Positions 8,801 to 17,824 of a DNA stretch of 33,834 nucleotides are shown here, in pieces. Source of the stretch: a virus. The notes under the pieces are model-generated. The model had not been told where the DNA came from. It did not search any database and saw nothing but the letters and a program-made list of their open reading frames with translations. Positions within the stretch are counted from its first letter, which is position 1. The number at the start of each line of letters is the position of its first letter. Both the position numbers and the translations under genes were made by a program. The stretch is taken from positions 1-33,834 of IMG/VR virus record IMGVR_UViG_3300017751_000092; one strand, 5' to 3'.

Positions 8801-11800
8801 CATGATAATCGCGGCATCACTAATAACTTTCTGGGTCACACCATTACTGACAGCCTCTGACTGTAGTTTAAGCTCCAGAACTCTGCGGTCGGTGTCCCCG
8901 TTTAGGAACCTCATGAGCCCCTTGTTAGGGGTGTATTTCTTCTTCTCAAATACTCCGTCAGCGATCTCGTAAACTTTTAGATGAGAGAACCTCTTGTAGA
9001 TGTCCTCAAGACTGGTGTTCTCATCAATCTCTATATCAGGGTCACCCGCGAAGGTAGCGGCCAAACGCTGGTTCAGGTTTTCAAGAGACTCGTTGGGGTT
9101 GTTAACATCAAACCGCGACACAGTAGGTTGGTAGAAACTTCCTCGGCGTAGTAAGTTAAGTTCGTTAGCCATCGCGTTGATCGCGGCAGCCATGTATGGG
9201 TTCTCCTTGCGGAGGTTATACCTCGCATACATTTTACGGAACACGTTAGTCAGGTAACGGAAAAGGATACGAGCGAAGGACGGTTCACCCATGTAGAAGG
9301 CGATGTCCTCCTCAGTGGTCGAACCACGCATGATCTTCTGGGCAGACATGCGTAGCTTCTCCCCAACGATCTGGCGTTTGATTATCGCGTCGTTCTCTGC
9401 GATACCTTTGTTGAGTCTATCTCTCAGACCCTCGTTATTGCTTTTAGCTGTATACTGAGATACGATCTCCGCAAGTGTGCTGTCCGACAAGGAGTTTACT
9501 ATAGTGTCTAGTTCCTCGGTAGAAACTGTCCTGAACTCAGCGACATGGATAAACTCTTCACTGAGCAGGGACTCAATGAGCATCTTAGTTAGTTTAGGCG
9601 TGAAGAGTTCTCCTCCTGTCTCAGCTAAGTAAGACTCCAAGTTAGCTTGGTTGATGAACATGGTAGGGATGCCTACCCCGTCCTCCTCGACAATCGTTGA
9701 CATGAAGGCAGCTTCAGGGTCATCCTCTAGCGGAGTGCCTGTGATGTCAGATACTAACTTTACAGGAACATTAGATGGGATGACCTGAGCCACGGTCTGC
9801 TCAAGGATCTCTAGTAGTTGTGCTTGTCCTTCTTCATCCAGAGTGGCTCCAGTATCAAGACCAGAGAAACTTGATAACCGAATATCATCCGATTCAAAAT
9901 CGAACCGCTGGCTCAGTGGGATCACGTTGCCGTCAGCGTCGCGAGTGATAGGCTCGGAGGATTTGATTTGGTTAGGGTTAGCCACCACAACTTCTTTGAA
10001 GTCTCTCTCACCGTCTGATTTGCTGTGGTCTACAACTATCGCAGACACAACTTGATCAAGTAGGAAGTTAGCGTCATTCCGCGTGTTTTCTGATTTGAAT
10101 CCCGCCCCCGCGTATGTGTCAACATTTTCCAAATCTCGCTGGATGGTTCCCCCTCTAACCTCCTCCAATGATTCCGGTCTTTTGCCCCCAACTGATTTGT
10201 AGGCGGTATTCACAGCATCTTGATAAGATAACCATTTCTCGAAACGATCCTCCAATCCGTTCTCTCTTATGTATTTATTGATCCCACGCGTTCCATCAAG
10301 AAATATGGGGTTATCTCCGAGGTCGATAGCCAAGTCATCCACGCGACTTTCCAATGATTTATCATTGCGTTCTGGGCCAGTAAGAGGGCCAGCAAACTGT
10401 CTTACATCCTCTTTTTTCCCATCTAAGATAGCGTAAAAACCAGACCCAAGCAATCCTCTCTTACTGGGCATAAGGGGGACACCGTCACGGTAAACCCCTG
10501 CTCTCACGCCTTTTGCTTTGTAGTTTGAATTCTGTATGGCTTCATCCACCAGCTTGCGCTGTGTCTCAACATCGCCAGACTCAACCGCTGCCAGATACTC
10601 AGCGTCGAGGGGGGTGAGTTCTGTAGGAGATACTTGTTTAACATCCTCCAAGAAATCGCTGATGTATTTACCTTCCGGTGAATCCCTTTTAAACTCATAG
10701 GTCTCGATAAAGGTATCGAGCTTCGCGAGTGGCGTCAGGTTCTCAGCGACGTCCATGTTAACGAAGTCGACCAGATCATCGAAGGCCTGTGCAAGCCTTG
10801 TGCCCTTGCCTAGACCGACTAGGTCCTTAACGATGTCGACGAACCGTTGAATGAGTCCCCTACGAGGCATTGTCCTGACTTGGTTCTGGAACGCCGACGA
10901 GGTGAACATCGTGGAGATAAACTCTGACATGTTGGCTAAACCATAAGTGACCTCTAGCTTCTCTTTACCGCCCAGTTCCAGAGAGCGGGTGTATTCTTTC
11001 TGGACGATCTTACGGAGTCCTTCCAGACGTTGGATAGCCGCCCTTTGTTTAGGGGTAAGTTTCGCTCTGTCTGTTTTAAGGAGCTTGTCTGTAAGAGCGT
11101 GGAGATATTCGTGGAGAATAATAGACTCCACACCACTACCGTAATATCCTGCGGTGTTGAGGGTGACTCGACTCGTCCCGTCCGTGAACACTTCAAACGC
11201 GCCAGCCTGCGCGTCCTTATCCTTCTTGATAAGGAACTCAGACCCTAAGATCACGTCCTGATTTTTAAGGAGCAACTTCGCGATAGTTCGGTGTGACTCA
11301 TCTACACCTGACTTGGAGATCTCTTTGAGAGCCACGACAACGGAAGCGGGGTCTCCATTAACAAGACCTAGTCTTTCGATATCCTCTTGGTTGCGGTTAA
11401 CGACCGCCTCAATCTCCAGACCTTGGAACCAGTTAGGGGCATTATCCTTTGAGGCTATCATACGAGCTTCACCGAAATATTCCTCTAGGCGTGCTTCTTC
11501 ACTGGCGGGTGGGTTGTATCCTCTTACGTAGAACATCGCCTTCACGGCATCTGGAAGTTGCTTGAATACGGTTTGATAACGCCTTTCGGATTCAACGGTC
11601 TTGGAACCAATTGTGTCTGGTAGTTCTCGGGATATTCTGGCTCCAGTAGGGACCGTTTTACGGCCGCCAATGTATCGTAGATTTTCGAGTAACTCCTCCC
11701 GCTCACGACCTTTTAAGCCCTCAAGTTCTTGTAGGCTCATTGAAAACAACTCACCAACTTCCTTAGGGAGGTCCCTATAATTATTGTCTCCCCCTTCAGG

Positions 11801-14800
11801 GGCTACGGGTTCTTCTACGGCCTGCTCTGAATCCTGCTCCGCTTGGGTCTGGAAGGACGCCGTGTCTGCCATTTGATCGACGCCGAGTTCTCCCGCGCTA
11901 ACGAGTGGGTTGTTATAGACGAATTTAGATACCTGTTCGTTAATAGAATTACCGGCCCTAGTGGCTGCTCGTAAGAAGTTAGGGAAAGGGGATGTCTTGT
12001 CGGCGGGGTTGTAAGGGCTATAGTTAATTAACTTTTCTAAGGCCCTCTTAATCACGAAGTGTTCCCAGTTCTTCGTTAACTTATACTGGCTACCTCCCTT
12101 AGCGATATTTCTTTCTTCCAACGCCCTTACGCTCGTCATCTCAGCTTGAGTAGCGTTCCCGAAGTTTCCTTTACCACGATTCGTAACATAAAGGAAAGTA
12201 GCAAGTTGCTGGAGCTTGCTAGTTTTAGACGATAAGACAAGGTCCGTTTCAGGCGTTGTTGTTCTCCCGATGTGGACTGACTTGCCTTCTTCTAACATCT
12301 CAGTCTGGAACCACTTAGATATCCGTTCCATAGGGAACGCGGCCATGATAGCGTTGGTCACGTCGGTCTCTTCTTCGCCTAGCCTACCCTTAACGATACG
12401 TGATTCAGGGTCGCCTCCAACTGTTTTAGTCGGGTCAATTTCAGCAAACAAACCCTCCTTAAAGGAGTATACGGGCTCACCTTCTTCGGACACATTCACT
12501 TCCACAAATTCTCCGTCAATTAGCATCTGCCTAAGGCCAGCTACCTTTACCGCTAGGTTTAGTTCGTAATAAAACTTAGCCGCCGCTTTCCCGAAGAGGG
12601 CGTCTGCATCGACCAGTCCCTTCCTCCCGATCAGGTAGAGTTTAGTAGCGGTCGCGAACTTACGTCCTACAACGGAGTTTCGTTCAGCCATCCCTGCGTA
12701 GTTTTCATTAAACCAATTTTTAATCTTAGGGAGGGCATCTTTTAGTTTCGTGGGGCCGTGTAAGACGAACTGGTTCCCATCGAAGTCCAACCCATCTTTG
12801 GCCATCTTTGTGAGGATCTTGCCTTTCTTGGTGGCCGCTGCCTGATAATCTGCGACTGCCTTTTGGTATTCTTCTTCGGTTTTGAAATTCTCCTCAAGAT
12901 CTTCTAATGGGGCATTTTCCGACTCGCCCTCCGGTATCAAGGAATTTTCTAGGATCTCAGCGTCCGCTATTTCATCCATGATATCTTTATTATCACTTGT
13001 AAACTTAGGGTAGAACCCTGAGATGTTGAAATCCCGAACAACGGTTTCCATTACTTCTGCATCGACCCCTTCGCGAGAGAGCCCCTCGAATAAATACTCG
13101 GTGAGGAGGGCTCTCGCTCTATCCACTTCCGTGATTTCAGACGACTTGTCGCGAGCCGCTTTATTTAAGATAACAGGGTTCCCAGTAAGGGGGTCAATCC
13201 CTTTGACGAAGTCGACCTTGTTGTCGGTTACGACAATCGATTTGTTGTATCCCTTTACCTTCTCGATGCCTTCGGGAGTATTGATTTTGTGTCCGTCGTC
13301 GCGGAGGGCTTTAATCGTTTTGGGGTCGTTGTTAAAAAGAAAGGTTCCCTGATACTTTAACCCTTTTTTAAAGACCTCGATGTCCTTTGGGTCCTTTATC
13401 TTATAGAGTTCCGCAACTTTTTTTACAGTGAATACTGGGTATCTCTTCTCAATATTCTTTTTAAGTTTCGCCTTAAACTCTGCTATTTGGGGCTTTGTTA
13501 ATTGAGGAAACCCATACTGACCAGAGTTTATAGAATGGGGGAATCCTTTTTCAGAGAGAATCTGGAGGGCGTTATTAGCTTGTTGTGACGCTTTTTCTTT
13601 AGAGTCTACTGGTTCACTGATTCCTAATTTTCCTTCTTCCTTGTTGAGTAGGAACTGAGCTATCCCCCTGTTTTCTGGAGACTGCTCCTTAACCGCTTCC
13701 CTTTTTTGTTTTTCAGAAACTTCGGGCTTCCCTTTTTTCTTAGCTGCTTTCTTAGCGGCAGTCTTCTTAGCTGCTTTCTTAGCGGCGGTCTTCTTAGCGG
13801 CGGTCTTCTTAGCGGCGGTCTTCTTAGCGGCGGTCTTCTTAGCGGCGGTCTTCTTAGCCGCTTTCTTAGCAGCAGTTTTCTTCTTAGCTGGTGGCGTAGC
13901 GGGTTCCTCAACTACCTTTACTACTTTCTTAGAAAAGTCGTCGAGAACCTCTTGTTTATCCTCTAATCCCTTGTTTTCGATGGTGGATAAGTAGTCATTG
14001 ATTTCGGACTGCTCTTGCGCGGCTCTCTCCTCTTCTTGCAACTTCTGCTGCTGCTGCGCTGCGGTCTTTTCATCCGCTGCTGCGACTTCGGCGTCTTCTG
14101 CTGTAGGTTCTGTAGGTTCTGTAGGTTCTGTAGTCTCTGAAGACTTTTTAGGGTCTTTAGCACTGTCGGCTGAAACCTGTTCCCCTTTATTTATAATCTC
14201 CTGTAACTTCTCACCTACCGCGTCGGCTGTTTCAGGGCTACCTACTTCTTCTAACCTACGGACCATGTCATCACGAACCTGCTCTCCCATGAGCCTACGG
14301 GACTCCACCTCATCGGCATCAGTAGCCCCTGAAATCCGGCTAAAGATTCGCCGAGACGTCTGCATTCCAGCACCAAATATTCCACCATAAAAAGCGGCGG
14401 TTCCGGTGTGGGCCATCAGTTCTCCAAAGTTTAAGTCGTCTCTCGCACCAGCGGCGGCTTGGATAAGGGTATTGACGTATTCATCGAGCCCCTCTTCAAG
14501 TGCCTCATCTCTAAAACCCCTAGCCGCGGCGGTGGCTCCTCTGGGAATGGTTATTGCGTTAAAGTATTTAGGTGCGTGCTTCCTAGTAAGAGCCCCTAAG
14601 ATTTGTCCGAACTGACTCTTGGTTAGGAGATCATCAGAAGCGGACAGTCCTTTAGCTAGAACCGAAAACATTCTCCTTGCTTCCCCTACCGTAGCGCGTG
14701 TCATGAGGTAACTCTCAAGACCACCTAAACCTCCTAGGGTAAAAGCAGAAGTAATCGCTCCCGTAGCGACGGCTGCTACGAGTCCTGTTTTCAAAGCCTT

Positions 14801-16729
14801 CTGGTGTCTTTCCTCGTCACTAAGTGCTTTCCCTTCTTCAGTCTTACTCAGTGCGTCATACACAGATGCGTAGGTCATGGTTCCGCTGCGGGTTCCAGCG
14901 GTGATAAAGATGCTCGACACGGTAGGCACCTTAGAGTGAAGCATCTTTGTGTAAGCTTGGATAGCTGTCTTGGCGTTAGCTGTAGTCGCTTCTTTAGCCA
15001 CTTCTTTAGCGGACATGAAACGGCCAAGTTTATTGCGTTTCTTAACTCCTTTTTTGACTCCGACTTTGCGGATGAGATCCCTTGATACTCTTTCTGCCGC
15101 TCCCTCTAACGACTCCCCCACGCCTTGGCGTAAGCTACCTTTAATGGCTGTGTTGAGTAAGCCTTTAGCGGTGAGCCTAGTGCCTAAGTAAGCGGCGGTG
15201 CCGACTCCGGCGGTGGCTTTAGTGATTAGCGCGGTAGCCCCAACGTCCACAACAACGGGGGCTATCATAGAAGATAAGTCGATACCCATGCCTACGTTCT
15301 CCCCCATAATTTGAGCGAGTCTCCGTTTAGCCTGTCGGTCTCTTTCGTTTTCAAGTAATGCCTCTCTAGCATAACTATTATTATTCATCGCCCCAATGCC
15401 CCATACAATATCAGTAAATGATTCATGGATGGAATTACCGACGAGCCCTAAGACCTCGTTCCTGAAATATCCGTAGGCCTCCTCATCATGTTTCTCCGTG
15501 AAATCATCTAGGATCTCCCCGTTAGTCATGTTCTTGAGTTTTCCTTCTGCAACAGCCTCCTCCCATTCTTCAGCTAAGTAAGTGCTAGCAAACACTTGGC
15601 TATACTCAGGAAAGGCGGCGTCGCGGAAAATCTCGCGATTTGCTCTAAGTCTTTCTTTCTCTGATTCAGATAGACCAGAGATTGTTTCTTCAAAGACTTT
15701 GGTGTTTTCCATCGCCTGAGGGTGGACAACCGCTTGTCCTAAACCAAATCGGCTCAAGTTGTTGGTGAAATCTTCCTCATCATACTCAGTGTGTCTAAGA
15801 GACCTACTACCTACGTGGTAGTCGAGGGCTGTCAAGAGATCCACTTCGGGAATCTCTCTGGCGGCGGGTATCTGTTCTTTGAGTTGCCCAATCACGAAAG
15901 AGGCGTCTAGCTCATCTAGCTCGCCCGTCTCCGCCATAGACTCGGCCATACTATCCATCACGTCGAAGATTAGCTCATCTTCTACCTGAGCGAATACGGT
16001 TAAAGCGTCGGAGACGTTCTCATATCTGAAAAACTCATACCCTAGTTCGTCCTTCTGTTGCCCTGCAAAAATAAACTTCGCGTCTTCGCCTTTAATCATC
16101 CCACTATCTAGGGACTTTTTGTAGGCTTCGTAAGGGTCTAGGCCTATCGCGCTTTCTCCACCAATTAGGGTGATGCTACCGTCCTCAGATTCTACACGGG
16201 CGTATGGGGTAAGGTCCTTTGCGACGGCTGTTCTCGCGGCTTTATTATAATACTTATTAACGAAACTCTCAGCGGCCTCTCGTTTAGCTTGTTTACTTGT
16301 TTTTAACTCAAGTGCTATATCATCATCAAACCCCTCTAAACCCTCATCCGCAATGTGGGCGTATTTCATGGCGCTAATAACGCTAGTATCGTCCTCCTCA
16401 TCGGTCGACAAGTAGCCTGCGCCTAAGACCATGTCTACAATCTGAAACTTATCGTCAAAAGTAATCGGAGATGGTGAGAGTATTTTCTCAAACTCCTCTT
16501 GGACAGGGATGTCGAGAGCGGCGGCTCTGGCCTCGATGACAGGGCCCTCAACCTCTACGAGGGCGCGGACGGTTGATTCGTCGATAGTTTGGTCGAGTTC
16601 TAGCGAATACTCTTTATTTTTTAAATACTCCCCCCGAAGGTAATTAGAATATTGTTTCCTTTTTTCAATAGGGTCGACAATGGGTCCGCTCGATGGGGAC
16701 CATTCTTGGAATGGAGTAATTTCAGACAT
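5789..16729 (-). CDS. Giant polyvalent virion-type protein with zincin and ART-like domains
   Basis: A 3646-residue protein, one third of the window. It resembles the large polyvalent proteins of phages, thought to be packaged and delivered with the DNA. In order: an acidic helical N-terminus; a Gly/Ala-rich hydrophobic region about 480-810, including EALEEGLDEYV; a TEP-repeat and Gln/Glu-rich linker about 860-910; a Lys/Ala histone-H1-like tract 948-1001; unassigned domains to about 1800; a zincin motif HEYLH at 1873-1877, with SEF downstream offering a third ligand; a PARP-like ADP-ribosyltransferase-like segment with GSGFYAI (Tyr2099) and KEVVVANPNQIKS (Glu2246); a degenerate zincin-like EEFIH at 2391-2395; then C-terminal segments typical of polyvalent proteins, with FYIRNVLGNALF near 3070 and a membrane-like stretch about 3310-3340. 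It is last in the terminase-led block. No lytic transglycosylase or RNA polymerase motif was found. Confidence 0.85.
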   Translation of the reverse strand: MSEITPFQEWSPSSGPIVDPIEKRKQYSNYLRGEYLKNKEYSLELDQTIDESTVRALVEVEGPVIEARAAALDIPVQEEFEKILSPSPITFDDKFQIVDMVLGAGYLSTDEEDDTSVISAMKYAHIADEGLEGFDDDIALELKTSKQAKREAAESFVNKYYNKAARTAVAKDLTPYARVESEDGSITLIGGESAIGLDPYEAYKKSLDSGMIKGEDAKFIFAGQQKDELGYEFFRYENVSDALTVFAQVEDELIFDVMDSMAESMAETGELDELDASFVIGQLKEQIPAAREIPEVDLLTALDYHVGSRSLRHTEYDEEDFTNNLSRFGLGQAVVHPQAMENTKVFEETISGLSESEKERLRANREIFRDAAFPEYSQVFASTYLAEEWEEAVAEGKLKNMTNGEILDDFTEKHDEEAYGYFRNEVLGLVGNSIHESFTDIVWGIGAMNNNSYAREALLENERDRQAKRRLAQIMGENVGMGIDLSSMIAPVVVDVGATALITKATAGVGTAAYLGTRLTAKGLLNTAIKGSLRQGVGESLEGAAERVSRDLIRKVGVKKGVKKRNKLGRFMSAKEVAKEATTANAKTAIQAYTKMLHSKVPTVSSIFITAGTRSGTMTYASVYDALSKTEEGKALSDEERHQKALKTGLVAAVATGAITSAFTLGGLGGLESYLMTRATVGEARRMFSVLAKGLSASDDLLTKSQFGQILGALTRKHAPKYFNAITIPRGATAAARGFRDEALEEGLDEYVNTLIQAAAGARDDLNFGELMAHTGTAAFYGGIFGAGMQTSRRIFSRISGATDADEVESRRLMGEQVRDDMVRRLEEVGSPETADAVGEKLQEIINKGEQVSADSAKDPKKSSETTEPTEPTEPTAEDAEVAAADEKTAAQQQQKLQEEERAAQEQSEINDYLSTIENKGLEDKQEVLDDFSKKVVKVVEEPATPPAKKKTAAKKAAKKTAAKKTAAKKTAAKKTAAKKTAAKKAAKKTAAKKAAKKKGKPEVSEKQKREAVKEQSPENRGIAQFLLNKEEGKLGISEPVDSKEKASQQANNALQILSEKGFPHSINSGQYGFPQLTKPQIAEFKAKLKKNIEKRYPVFTVKKVAELYKIKDPKDIEVFKKGLKYQGTFLFNNDPKTIKALRDDGHKINTPEGIEKVKGYNKSIVVTDNKVDFVKGIDPLTGNPVILNKAARDKSSEITEVDRARALLTEYLFEGLSREGVDAEVMETVVRDFNISGFYPKFTSDNKDIMDEIADAEILENSLIPEGESENAPLEDLEENFKTEEEYQKAVADYQAAATKKGKILTKMAKDGLDFDGNQFVLHGPTKLKDALPKIKNWFNENYAGMAERNSVVGRKFATATKLYLIGRKGLVDADALFGKAAAKFYYELNLAVKVAGLRQMLIDGEFVEVNVSEEGEPVYSFKEGLFAEIDPTKTVGGDPESRIVKGRLGEEETDVTNAIMAAFPMERISKWFQTEMLEEGKSVHIGRTTTPETDLVLSSKTSKLQQLATFLYVTNRGKGNFGNATQAEMTSVRALEERNIAKGGSQYKLTKNWEHFVIKRALEKLINYSPYNPADKTSPFPNFLRAATRAGNSINEQVSKFVYNNPLVSAGELGVDQMADTASFQTQAEQDSEQAVEEPVAPEGGDNNYRDLPKEVGELFSMSLQELEGLKGREREELLENLRYIGGRKTVPTGARISRELPDTIGSKTVESERRYQTVFKQLPDAVKAMFYVRGYNPPASEEARLEEYFGEARMIASKDNAPNWFQGLEIEAVVNRNQEDIERLGLVNGDPASVVVALKEISKSGVDESHRTIAKLLLKNQDVILGSEFLIKKDKDAQAGAFEVFTDGTSRVTLNTAGYYGSGVESIILHEYLHALTDKLLKTDRAKLTPKQRAAIQRLEGLRKIVQKEYTRSLELGGKEKLEVTYGLANMSEFISTMFTSSAFQNQVRTMPRRGLIQRFVDIVKDLVGLGKGTRLAQAFDDLVDFVNMDVAENLTPLAKLDTFIETYEFKRDSPEGKYISDFLEDVKQVSPTELTPLDAEYLAAVESGDVETQRKLVDEAIQNSNYKAKGVRAGVYRDGVPLMPSKRGLLGSGFYAILDGKKEDVRQFAGPLTGPERNDKSLESRVDDLAIDLGDNPIFLDGTRGINKYIRENGLEDRFEKWLSYQDAVNTAYKSVGGKRPESLEEVRGGTIQRDLENVDTYAGAGFKSENTRNDANFLLDQVVSAIVVDHSKSDGERDFKEVVVANPNQIKSSEPITRDADGNVIPLSQRFDFESDDIRLSSFSGLDTGATLDEEGQAQLLEILEQTVAQVIPSNVPVKLVSDITGTPLEDDPEAAFMSTIVEEDGVGIPTMFINQANLESYLAETGGELFTPKLTKMLIESLLSEEFIHVAEFRTVSTEELDTIVNSLSDSTLAEIVSQYTAKSNNEGLRDRLNKGIAENDAIIKRQIVGEKLRMSAQKIMRGSTTEEDIAFYMGEPSFARILFRYLTNVFRKMYARYNLRKENPYMAAAINAMANELNLLRRGSFYQPTVSRFDVNNPNESLENLNQRLAATFAGDPDIEIDENTSLEDIYKRFSHLKVYEIADGVFEKKKYTPNKGLMRFLNGDTDRRVLELKLQSEAVSNGVTQKVISDAAIIMDLLEKNPDVTNDILADYLGRPDNLTPDDAVMEDLHNKHIRRIAIEKERRRRGETTEPIDYKALKNEYYDKPLEAYQKKVREGLIRKKDAAAAKIEKTKPKLYRALKNMRDHLDALSKVFSEQYDVNGNLKMVIDRNLGIYVTRQYRAFTEEGYLDKLLMVASGQESAGDAQMVEGYHRAHEYIESQFIRQFVRDKQSEERANNIPPNKRVAKLRLEEEGRIQLNSKTGQIQVREAITAYLQSLDTRYGSVNQVTKPAQGMTRAIFDQVRRRQDIPEPFRNLLGQYDESDVVNNVVRSIDAINRAASKQSFIKNLIQLGHQKDNPDAGFVFTQQELDTLRLEGKALPAPSMLNIRTGDPYAYKAEVAKSIEDEVEQTYDIRAEYYIPSDAFTHIKNQFRPEPSVSSLSPDKQAVESAVSLVRSLTGISLAAKTLGSFGFYIRNVLGNALFFAPMNGMSPVTAMKSIKALRRSFRLSPTRMKEITDYEAKLIAHNVLGGDITVGLIRDIVDSDFDPDAANKELNGLFDKLKAVTKKAADSKTGQRIKSQILDRALLLSERVDAFYKIAYFEHEVKVYKKAVQWDKENGNVGDFASYNEYEIETEAAHNVRRTSQSYKDRYELVKGLSSKYGYLLAPFLGFKTDMLRITFDGVPKTIVRDIKSKNAVIRSRGYQRAVGLSTVAVGFGMVLPTALRMLYGIGEEEDENFRVTVPLYHKNATFLYYRDDEGTIIAYPFTFLLPVSDYAEPALRLTEHMMRGEFQEGLVKATGMFFSSYADDQIFAAAIKDAFVNKDDATGDPIYEEGDGFMIPAKIMKYIYENSFEPRTFKALRKAGMAAVGDEPTDPDKTAGAILAREFYPVRGNRVDPVRATSTYLNHYRNLRNRLDSKLNKAKTRGSMTKGELEKLTKDYVENRRAIDKKILSGLKSFEAFGLTPQMKRNVLNEKYLGIGKDRRANLARGLMRVPTLSSSFVEDMKSLGATGTERLRIMYEVLDRYPTLVTLEDD
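13776..13850 (-). repeat. 15-bp tandem repeat encoding KKTAA units
   Basis: Five perfect copies of the plus-strand unit TTCTTAGCGGCGGTC lie end to end, flanked by diverged copies across 13727-13888. On the coding strand they give (KKTAA)n and KKAA units, residues about 948-1001 of the giant protein. The tract resembles the C-terminal tails of histone H1-like bacterial proteins and is strongly basic, suited to DNA or RNA binding. The uniform copies suggest recent expansion. Confidence 0.9.
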
Positions 16730-16758
16730 GGCTGATTATATGTAATGTTGGGAGATTT

Positions 16759-17823
16759 TTATTCAGGAGGGAGACCTTGTAGGGTATCGATTTTATTCTT
16801 ATCTTCTTGTTCCTTAGTGGTAAATAGTTCCGTCGGAGCGAGTTCTCCACTCATGACCTTATCTCGTTTGGTGCGAGCCATGTTCCTAATATCTCGAATA
16901 AACGCGTCTTGTTTTAAGCGTACCTGATTTTTATCTACGCCCTCGGCCACATGCCATTTGGCATCATAGTAATTTTCCCTAGCTAACTTTTCAAATAAAG
17001 CAGTATTACCTCGTTGACCGTCCAGAAGGAGACGCATTGATATGGCCTTCTCCATTACCTCTTGAGGGTAGGCTTGGAAGGATATTTCCTCTTTACCTTT
17101 TTCGACATCTTGTTCAGCCGTCATGTCTTTTGGTGTAGGGTTGAGTTCAATCATCGAAGTTAAAGTTTTCACCCGAACGTCACCAAGTTCACCTAACATA
17201 CCTTTTTGACGTTCTACTTCTTCCTGAGCCGCAACTGCTCTCTGACCCTCTGCTATGGCGGCTGGGTCACCTCTCTGTATGGCTAGGAATATGTCTTTGT
17301 TAGAGAATAGCCCCATCTTCGCGTTATATGTTTGGGCTAGAGTGGCGAAATACGGTTCCACCTTCTTATCTGCGACTTCTTTAGCGCCTAAAGCTTTTAT
17401 TCGGTCCTCTTGGTCATCTAGGAATTTCTGAGTGGTTGGATCACTAGTATAACTGACGGGTAGATTAGCTACGAAATTTGTGAAACCTAGTAACATATCA
17501 GCAGAAGAGACGTTATCCTCAAATAGTTTATTGACATACCCACTAACTTGGGGGTTCAACTCGAAGTTGAGCCGCTTCTGCTTTGCTTCAGCGCGTTTGT
17601 TTTCGATAGTCATCTGAGTGCTTTTGAAAGCGAGGTCAGAGTTGCGTTGCCTCTTGATGCTTTCTCTGTAGTCTGCTTGTTTATCGAGCAGAGGCATTAT
17701 CTCGTTCTGGGCAAACGATTGATATCGGTCGTAACCCATCGGGTCGCTCACCGGAGAAGGTGGGTTGAAACCGAATTCCCCTTTGATATCAGCGAAATCG
17801 GATCTGTTTATTTCCTGTGACAT
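16759..17823 (-). CDS. Hypothetical virion-associated protein
   Basis: A 354-residue, mostly helical and charged protein with coiled-coil-like stretches about residues 45-85 and 195-215. No signal peptide, membrane segment or catalytic motif is visible. It lies 29 bases before the giant gene and one base after the repeat-rich protein gene, in the same direction, so it is probably an internal virion or ejection-type protein made with them. Its ATG at 17823 is preceded by AGGAG eight bases upstream, the clearest Shine-Dalgarno sequence in the window, which suggests strong translation. Functional assignment is by position only. Confidence 0.65.
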   Translation of the reverse strand: MSQEINRSDFADIKGEFGFNPPSPVSDPMGYDRYQSFAQNEIMPLLDKQADYRESIKRQRNSDLAFKSTQMTIENKRAEAKQKRLNFELNPQVSGYVNKLFEDNVSSADMLLGFTNFVANLPVSYTSDPTTQKFLDDQEDRIKALGAKEVADKKVEPYFATLAQTYNAKMGLFSNKDIFLAIQRGDPAAIAEGQRAVAAQEEVERQKGMLGELGDVRVKTLTSMIELNPTPKDMTAEQDVEKGKEEISFQAYPQEVMEKAISMRLLLDGQRGNTALFEKLARENYYDAKWHVAEGVDKNQVRLKQDAFIRDIRNMARTKRDKVMSGELAPTELFTTKEQEDKNKIDTLQGLPPE

Positions 17824-17824
17824 A

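Noticed and set aside
5789-16729. Giant protein as an N4-type virion RNA polymerase
   Set aside because: The length is similar, but I found no T7-like polymerase motifs; the visible signatures are zincin, ART-like and polyvalent-type segments.
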